From Leucobacter massiliensis (GTDB taxonomy: Bacteria > Actinomycetota > Actinomycetes > Actinomycetales > Microbacteriaceae): a DNA stretch of 64,000 bases. This document shows, piece by piece, positions 59,816 to 64,000 of this stretch. Within the stretch, counting starts at the first letter, position 1; every line of letters begins with the position of its first letter. The position numbers and the translations under genes are program-made. Under the pieces are notes generated by a model. That model did no database searches, was not told the DNA's origin, and saw nothing but the letters and a program-made list of their open reading frames with translations. Location of the stretch: contig NZ_MWZD01000012.1 in assembly GCF_002982315.1 (NCBI RefSeq), forward strand, positions 62,001 to 126,000, written 5' to 3'.

Positions 59816-60190
59816 TCCGGTTCAGAACAGGGTGTTAGATCGATGGGTGATTGGTATCGATGGTGAGTGCCCGTCTGGCCCGGAATCATGCGGAAGTAGT
59901 GATTGGTGGCGATAGGGGAGTGCTGGCCAAAACTGACACTTCTGCGGACTCGCTGCGGACAACAAGGGTCCGATCTCAGGTCCGACCCTTTGCTGCCGAT
60001 CTTGGTGCGATTTCAAATCCGACCTACCCGAGCGCAGCATCGCGCTGACAACGCGATGCTGCGCTGTTCCGCGCGCGCTGGCGGCGTTCTTCCAACCGCG
60101 AAGAGCACCGTCAAGGAGCTTCTGCGCACACCACTGGCATTGGTGGATAACCGCGTCCCACGTTCTGTGACACAGCGACAGAATCGAGGC
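59816..60190. other. boundary region of the lower-GC segment, with hairpin and imperfect repeats
   Basis: A 375-base stretch without a convincing gene; short open frames on both strands lack family resemblance. It holds a perfect 14-bp hairpin (60031-60044 with 60052-60065, seven-base loop), an imperfect hairpin around 59964-59990, and two similar 18-base direct repeats ending in TCCGACC (about 59970-59987 and 60006-60024). A tandem TGCGGAC also occurs. This could be the scar or attachment region of an integrated element; no tRNA or integrase is visible here. Confidence 0.4.
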
Positions 60191-60505
60191 ATGGAAGGCG
60201 CCGCTACTGCAGCTATTCGAAAGATCGTTCGTGAGGAAGCCGCGGCACGACTTCAAGGCATCCGGATGGACAATACTGCACACCTCGTTCACGCTCTCGA
60301 GAGACCACAGTGCTGCGCGCACTGCACTGGGCAGATCCACTCACAGAACTTTGGGGAATACGAGCCTACCTGGACGACGAAGCAGGTTGCGGAGTTCCTC
60401 GGCCTGAAGGCCAAGACCATCTTTAACCTCGTCCATGCAGGCGAGCTGAAGCCCCGCAAGCAGGACCGCTTGAACGCGTTCATTCCGTCGGAGGTGTCCG
60501 CGTAA
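60191..60505 (+). CDS. helix-turn-helix (excisionase-type) DNA-binding protein
   Basis: A 104-residue protein whose C-terminal half matches the HTH_17/excisionase family: WTTKQVAEFLGLKAKTIFNLVHAGELKPRKQDRLNAFIPSEV. This type binds DNA and includes phage excisionases and small regulators of mobile elements. The N-terminal half is helical with a CCAHC cluster and a following His that could bind zinc. The start at ATG 60191 (GAGG close upstream) is uncertain; the open frame extends further. Its codons are more A/T rich than those of genes to the left, consistent with acquisition. Confidence 0.65.
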   Translation: MEGAATAAIRKIVREEAAARLQGIRMDNTAHLVHALERPQCCAHCTGQIHSQNFGEYEPTWTTKQVAEFLGLKAKTIFNLVHAGELKPRKQDRLNAFIPSEVSA

Positions 60506-60699
60506 CGCGCGCAGGTGCTCGGGCTCGAGGGAGATTAGAGAGTAGGCCGACGTCTGATTTCGGCTTGCTCATCAGCGTGCTTCCTGAGTGCTGACAGGAC
60601 GGCTCAGCGGATGACTCTCCCGCACATGGGGCCAGGCTACGCGTCTGGCTGGGGTCAGGGAACCCCTCAGTGGCAGTGCGCCGCACAGCGGCTCGGGGA
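60506..60699. other. intergenic, no feature identified
   Basis: 194 bases between the HTH gene and the small minus-strand gene. Several overlapping short frames exist but none resembles a known protein. No terminator was recognised. Confidence 0.3.
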
Positions 60700-60906
60700 C
60701 TACTGCTGGCGTCGCGAACCGCCGCCGAAGCGATATCCGAAAGGAAAGAACGTGAAGGCCAGGTCCTCCAGGGTGTCCTTGTGCTGTTCGCAGAAGTCGT
60801 CAGCTTCTTCCGCGCTGTTGCACAACGCGACGATCCTGCTCTCGTTTTCGTAGTCAGACACGACAATCCAAACGCCGTCCTGGGCACGATTGGGGATGGC
60901 GTTCAT
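60700..60906 (-). CDS. small hypothetical protein (68 aa)
   Basis: A 68-residue acidic protein (MNAIPNRAQDGVWIVV start; SAEEADDFCEQHKDTLEDLAFTFFPFGYRF near the end) with no recognised domain, no signal peptide and no membrane segment. AAGGAG lies about nine bases before ATG 60906, which supports expression. It is divergent from the secreted protein gene, sharing a 54-base promoter region. Its function is unknown. Confidence 0.6.
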   Translation of the reverse strand: MNAIPNRAQDGVWIVVSDYENESRIVALCNSAEEADDFCEQHKDTLEDLAFTFFPFGYRFGGGSRRQQ

Positions 60907-60923
60907 TGGGCGTGACTCCTTGA

Positions 60924-60954
60924 TTGACTAGCAGGCACGTCTGAACAATACACT
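60924..60954 (+). promoter_or_regulatory. putative promoter of the secreted protein gene (leaderless)
   Basis: TTGACT at 60924-60929 and TACACT at 60949-60954 are 19 bases apart. The GTG start follows the -10 box by six bases and no ribosome-binding site is present. Confidence 0.5.
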
Positions 60955-60960
60955 CGCAAG

Positions 60961-61581
60961 GTGAGTAAGAAATCAATATTAGTTTCAATTGCTAGCCTCC
61001 TTGTCGGCGGCCTCGTGATTGGTCTCCCCGCCTCGGCGATGGCGTCAGACCTCGAGCGGGTAGGACCTCCCACAATGACCGCCGCAGTCCAAGAGCTTCC
61101 TGATGTCCTGACCGACGAGCAGATGGACGAGCTCACCTCTGACATGCAGAACCTGAACGAAGGTCCGCTGGTGTTCGAGGCTCCGGGATCGCCAAGAGTT
61201 CAGGCAAAAGCAGTAACCCCACTATGCACGCAAGACACCGGTCGGATTTGGAAGCGCACCTCTGGCAGCATCCACAAGTACGGGACGATCGGAGGTAAGC
61301 CATCGATCACATGCAACACGAACGTCACCGCACTCTCGTTGAGCACGACTCTCTACATCAAGACGATGTTTGGCTGGGGCAAAGTTGCCGGACCCTTCAA
61401 CAGCGCGAACGCTGGAGTGAAGAAGCTCGAGCAGAAGCAGGTCGAGTACGCCTGCAAGAAGGCCTCGCCATACAACCACTTCCGGATGGTCGCAAACGGG
61501 TCTGTGACTTATCCAGGGCTGAAGCCCATTGCCGGCGGTGCGTACTCGGAAACTGACGGCGGTGGGCTGCCCTGCTCGTAG
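60961..61581 (+). CDS. secreted protein of unknown function
   Basis: A 206-residue protein with a typical signal peptide: MSKKSILVSIASLLVGGLVIGLPASAMA, cleavage expected after ASA or AMA. The mature part has an acidic stretch to about residue 80, then a Cys-containing domain (CTQDTGRIWKRTSGSIHKYGTIGG; ITCNTNV; YACKKASPYNHFRMVANGSVTYPG) ending LPCS. Four to five cysteines suggest disulfides outside the cell. No catalytic motif or known family was recognised; a secreted toxin, adhesin or bacteriocin-like function cannot be told apart. GTG 60961 appears leaderless. Codon use is lower GC than the genome average. Confidence 0.65.
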   Translation: MSKKSILVSIASLLVGGLVIGLPASAMASDLERVGPPTMTAAVQELPDVLTDEQMDELTSDMQNLNEGPLVFEAPGSPRVQAKAVTPLCTQDTGRIWKRTSGSIHKYGTIGGKPSITCNTNVTALSLSTTLYIKTMFGWGKVAGPFNSANAGVKKLEQKQVEYACKKASPYNHFRMVANGSVTYPGLKPIAGGAYSETDGGGLPCS

Positions 61582-61641
61582 AACCATCGCTGTGACTGCT
61601 CTCGCCCTGGCCGTTCGGGGACGGCGGCGGCCGACGCGGCG

Positions 61642-61647
61642 TAGCCT
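61642..61647 (+). promoter_or_regulatory. putative -10 box of the SRAP-like gene (leaderless)
   Basis: TAGCCT ends six bases before ATG 61654, with no ribosome-binding site, nearly the same 15-base arrangement as at the thioesterase gene. Confidence 0.4.
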
Positions 61648-61653
61648 GACCAT

Positions 61654-62319
61654 ATGTGCAACAGCTACGGTCTCGGCGGCTATCTCCGCGATGGGGAGGA
61701 GCCTAGTAGCCCGCTGCGGCCTCTCGACCAACGCGAGAACGAACGCGCAATCGCCGAGTGGGCTCGTGAGCTGGGTGGGCGTGCTGCGATCACGGGCGCG
61801 AAGTCCCGGAACCTGAACCCCATTATCCGCGCTGACGCTGGCGGTGAGCGGCGGTTGGAGTTCGCGTGGTGGTGGATATGGCTCGACGGGTCCGGGCCGG
61901 TGAAGTTCTCGGCGTTCAACAGCCGCGACGATAAGCTGTTGCGGTCGTAGAAGAAGCCGTTCCAGCACCGCGCACTGCTCCCCGCATCCTGGTATGTCGA
62001 GAAGAAGGGCCGCTTCACGCTGCCTAGTGGCGAGCAGTTCGGGATCGCGGCCGTCACCTCGACCGTCGAACTGGACGACGGCACGGAGTTCGTCACCTAC
62101 TCGATGGTCACCCGCGACGCACCAGAGGGCAGTGAAGCCGCCGAGTACTGGCCCCGCATGCCTCTCGTACTCCCGCGCGATCAGCACGACGAATGGCTCG
62201 ACCCTGGACGCGCCGGCGACGAGACGCTGGTCGCTGAGGTGCAGCATGCGAGCGACGAGATCTCACGAGCATTGACCACAGAGGTTCCCTCGACGTCTGT
62301 CGACTCCACACCGTCCTGA
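61654..62319 (+). pseudogene. SOS-response-associated peptidase (SRAP)-like protein interrupted by an amber codon
   Basis: A 222-codon frame with TAG at 61948-61950. The first part begins MCNSYGL, with Cys2 that in SRAP/HMCES proteins forms a DNA-protein crosslink at abasic sites, and contains KFSAFNSRDDK. After the TAG the same frame continues without further stops: HRALLPASWYVEKKGRF (region of the active-site Glu), then YWPRMPLVLPRDQHDEWLDP and a C-terminal tail. Normal SRAP proteins have IHxRMP at that last site, so the catalytic His appears replaced by Trp. The continuity beyond the amber codon suggests a recent nonsense mutation, a base-call error, or read-through. It ends 11 bases before a terminator. 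Confidence 0.7.
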
Positions 62320-62330
62320 AGCGACGAAAA

Positions 62331-62366
62331 GCCCCCTGCAGCATCCCGAAGGACACCACAGGGGGC
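62331..62366 (+). terminator. hairpin terminator after the SRAP-like gene
   Basis: GCCCCCTG (62331-62338) pairs with CAGGGGGC (62359-62366) across a 20-base loop, 11 bases after the stop. No T run follows. Confidence 0.55.
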
Positions 62367-62439
62367 AAGTGCGTAACTAATTGGACACGGTTTCTAAATC
62401 GTGAGTGATCTCGGAATGCCCCTCTGGCAGGATCGCGTC

Positions 62440-63849
62440 ATGACTGAGACCCCTGCGGGCTGGTACCCAAACCCTGACGCGAATAAGCCCGGCATGGTTC
62501 GATGGTGGGACGGCAGCGAGTGGACCGAGCACGAGCACACCGACTTCTCGAGCATCGATCCCACGCGGATCTCCAAGCGAGACGCTCGCGCCATGATCGG
62601 GCAGATGCAGCAGAGCATCCACACCCTGGAGAGCATCATCAATCGGCACGGCCTGCGAAAGTTCGAGGACTTCACGCAGTGGCGGCAAGAACGCCTTGAA
62701 GGCCTCACTAAGCGCCATGCCGAGATTGACCAGGAAGTTGCTCGTCTGAAGCAGGAGCGCGACAGCGTGCAAACAGAGGTCGAGGCCCTTAGGGAAGAGG
62801 TGGTGTCGCTTACCACTTCGCGCGGCTTCCAGGAAGTGGGACTGTTCGACTACGAGCATCCGGCCGAGTCGTCCACGCAGCTCGCCACCGAGCTTGAGGC
62901 GGTGCGCATGAAGATCAAGAGCGCGATCCGCAACAAGTACGCGACCACCTCAGTGGAGGGTTTCACGTTCAACAACTCAGTAGCACAGGGCACCCGGTTC
63001 TCGAACGCGCTCGCGAAGCTCATGCTGCGCGCCTACAATGCGGAAGCGGAGAATGCGATCAAGACCACCAAAGCCGGCAACCTCGCAACCGCTCAAGCCC
63101 GCCTCAGTCGTGCGGCCGAGCAGATCGCGAAGAACGGTGCGATGATCCAGCTGCAGATCACCGATCACTTCCATCACCTTCGCCTGCAGGAGATCGAACT
63201 CGCGCATCGTCACCTGAAGGCTGTGCAGCGTGAGAAGGAACTCGAACGCGAGCATCGAGCCGAACTGCGCGAACAACGCAAGGCAGAGCTCGAGCTGAAG
63301 AAGGAGCAGGAGCGCCTCGAGAAGGAGAAAGCGCACTACCAAGCTACGCTCGCCACGCTGCGCGCCAAGGGCGACGAGGAAGGTGTCGAGCGGCTACTCG
63401 CGAAGATCGAGGACGTCGACCGCGCTATCCATGACGTCGATTACCGGGCCGCGAATATCCGGGCCGGCTACGTGTACGTCATCTCGAACATCGGCTCGTT
63501 CGGCCCCGATGTCGTCAAGATCGGTATGACGCGTCGACTCGACCCAATGGACCGTGTCCGAGAGCTCGGGGACGCGTCCGTTCCGTTCCGATTCGACGTG
63601 CACGCGCTCTTCTTCGCCGACGACGCAGTATCGGTCGAGAACATGCTCCACAAGGAGTTCTCACACCACCGCATCAACCAGGTCAACTACCGACGCGAAT
63701 ACTTCCAGATCACTCCGGAAGAAGTGCTCGAAGTTCTCAAACAGCACCAAGTAGAAGTGCTCGAGTTCACCGTCGACCCTGACGCTGAAGAGTTCAGGGA
63801 GAGCCAGAGCATCCGCGCCGCTCTTACCGCTGAAGCAATCGCCGTCTAG
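62440..63849 (+). CDS. DUF2510 - coiled coil - DUF4041 - GIY-YIG (Mug113) protein, SNIPE-like anti-phage nuclease candidate
   Basis: A 469-residue protein. Residues 5-32: DUF2510 (GWYPNPDANKPGMVRWWDG, then WTE). Residues about 60-125: heptad-rich coiled coil. About 128-290: DUF4041 pattern, including EVGLFDYEH and LAKLMLRAYNAEAENAI (192-207), ending in a long charged helix to about 335. Residues 343-425: GIY-YIG nuclease of the T5orf172/Mug113 type, with YVYVIS (Tyr344/346), VKIGMTRR (KIG 360-362, Arg365/366), VENMLHKEF (Glu400, His404) and REYFQI. DUF4041 plus Mug113 is the core of SNIPE, a membrane-bound nuclease that cuts phage DNA during injection. No membrane helix is seen here; DUF2510 takes the N-terminal place. 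ATG 62440 (AGGA 7 bases upstream) is chosen over GTG 62401. A terminator follows. Confidence 0.82.
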   Translation: MTETPAGWYPNPDANKPGMVRWWDGSEWTEHEHTDFSSIDPTRISKRDARAMIGQMQQSIHTLESIINRHGLRKFEDFTQWRQERLEGLTKRHAEIDQEVARLKQERDSVQTEVEALREEVVSLTTSRGFQEVGLFDYEHPAESSTQLATELEAVRMKIKSAIRNKYATTSVEGFTFNNSVAQGTRFSNALAKLMLRAYNAEAENAIKTTKAGNLATAQARLSRAAEQIAKNGAMIQLQITDHFHHLRLQEIELAHRHLKAVQREKELEREHRAELREQRKAELELKKEQERLEKEKAHYQATLATLRAKGDEEGVERLLAKIEDVDRAIHDVDYRAANIRAGYVYVISNIGSFGPDVVKIGMTRRLDPMDRVRELGDASVPFRFDVHALFFADDAVSVENMLHKEFSHHRINQVNYRREYFQITPEEVLEVLKQHQVEVLEFTVDPDAEEFRESQSIRAALTAEAIAV

Positions 63850-63860
63850 AAACGCGAAGA

Positions 63861-63895
63861 GTGCCCCTCCCGCAGCCTTAGCTGGGGAGGGGCAC
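63861..63895. terminator. hairpin terminator between convergent genes
   Basis: A perfect 11-bp stem (63861-63871 with 63885-63895) with a 13-base loop, 11 bases after the SNIPE-like gene stop and 21 bases before the end of the partial gene on the other strand; it can serve both. Confidence 0.75.
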
Positions 63896-63916
63896 TGGGG
63901 TGTGACACTTCGTTGT

Positions 63917-64000
63917 TTAGAGTCCTGCGCGTCGGTTCGCTCGTGCCTGCTGCTGGAGTGAGACGTCGATACGACCGTCAGCGACGACCGCCATCGTCCC
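63917..64000 (-). CDS. C-terminal fragment of an unidentified protein
   Basis: The last 27 codons of a reverse-strand frame ending in TAA (63917-63919), with the rest outside the window. The visible residues include MAVVADGRIDVSLQQQARANRR. This is too little to assign a family. The strand and its placement behind a shared terminator support it being a real gene end. Confidence 0.45.
   Translation of the reverse strand, partial: GTMAVVADGRIDVSLQQQARANRRAGL

Noticed and set aside
59822-60340. 172-codon minus-strand frame at the island boundary
   Set aside because: No domain, no ribosome-binding site, and it runs over hairpins and the opposite HTH gene; treated as chance.

Overview
This looks like a chromosomal segment of a high-GC actinobacterium, most likely a Microbacteriaceae member close to Leucobacter. 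The grounds are the strong G/C bias at third codon positions, many GTG and TTG starts with GTGA/ATGA stop-start overlaps, the sortase E - pabA - pknB - pknA - pbpA - rodA - PP2C - FHA - FHA cluster, and small actinobacterial families such as SCO4848. The family is inferred from gene content. No rRNA gene, CRISPR array or insertion sequence was seen; one tRNA-Leu(CAG) is present.

Layout. 1-10063: cell-wall and signalling cluster, with a sortase E tail, a small membrane protein and a glutamine amidotransferase facing two Ser/Thr kinases, a PBP2-type transpeptidase, RodA/FtsW, PP2C phosphatase and two FHA proteins. 10232-10355: tRNA-Leu and its terminator. 10439-12548: thiolase and short-chain dehydrogenase (acyl-CoA degradation). 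12786-14721: YtrA-type GntR regulator with its ABC exporter. 14751-17862: MerR/MFS pair and two Lrp/AsnC regulators. 17946-29994: a large catabolic locus, with a nitrilase-BKACE fusion divergent from a Dpp-type importer operon that also encodes a C45 amidohydrolase, an alpha/beta hydrolase, an RpiR regulator and an RraA-like protein; it converges on a diaminopropionate ammonia-lyase. 30087-31996: LysR and a C39-like protein. 32216-37199: potABCD polyamine importer with a divergent TetR. 37207-41530: tryptophan 2,3-dioxygenase, amidohydrolase and PaaX regulator, divergent from an aldehyde dehydrogenase. 41581-44203: Mn/Zn importer. 44590-47379: polar amino-acid importer. 47472-54035: nitroreductase, TagD, and a LysR - MHS transporter - M20 hydrolase - amidase set for amide or N-carbamoyl compounds. 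54043-59815: small housekeeping genes, a biotin ECF transporter whose bioY end is damaged, TetR and a tyrosine phosphatase.

From about 59820 to the right end composition and gene type change. Codons are more A/T rich and the genes are an excisionase-like HTH protein, a small orphan, a secreted orphan, an SRAP-like gene broken by an amber codon, and a DUF2510 - coiled coil - DUF4041 - GIY-YIG protein. This resembles the edge of an integrated element. The last gene has the core architecture of SNIPE-type anti-phage nucleases, with a soluble DUF2510 module where a membrane anchor is expected, and is the best candidate for something new here.

Two sequence-quality warnings apply. An extreme poly-G/poly-C tract at about 58211-58291 has the shape of a two-colour sequencing artefact and removes the start of bioY. 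The bioY and ecfA frames are also offset by one base in a C/G-rich stretch near 57580.
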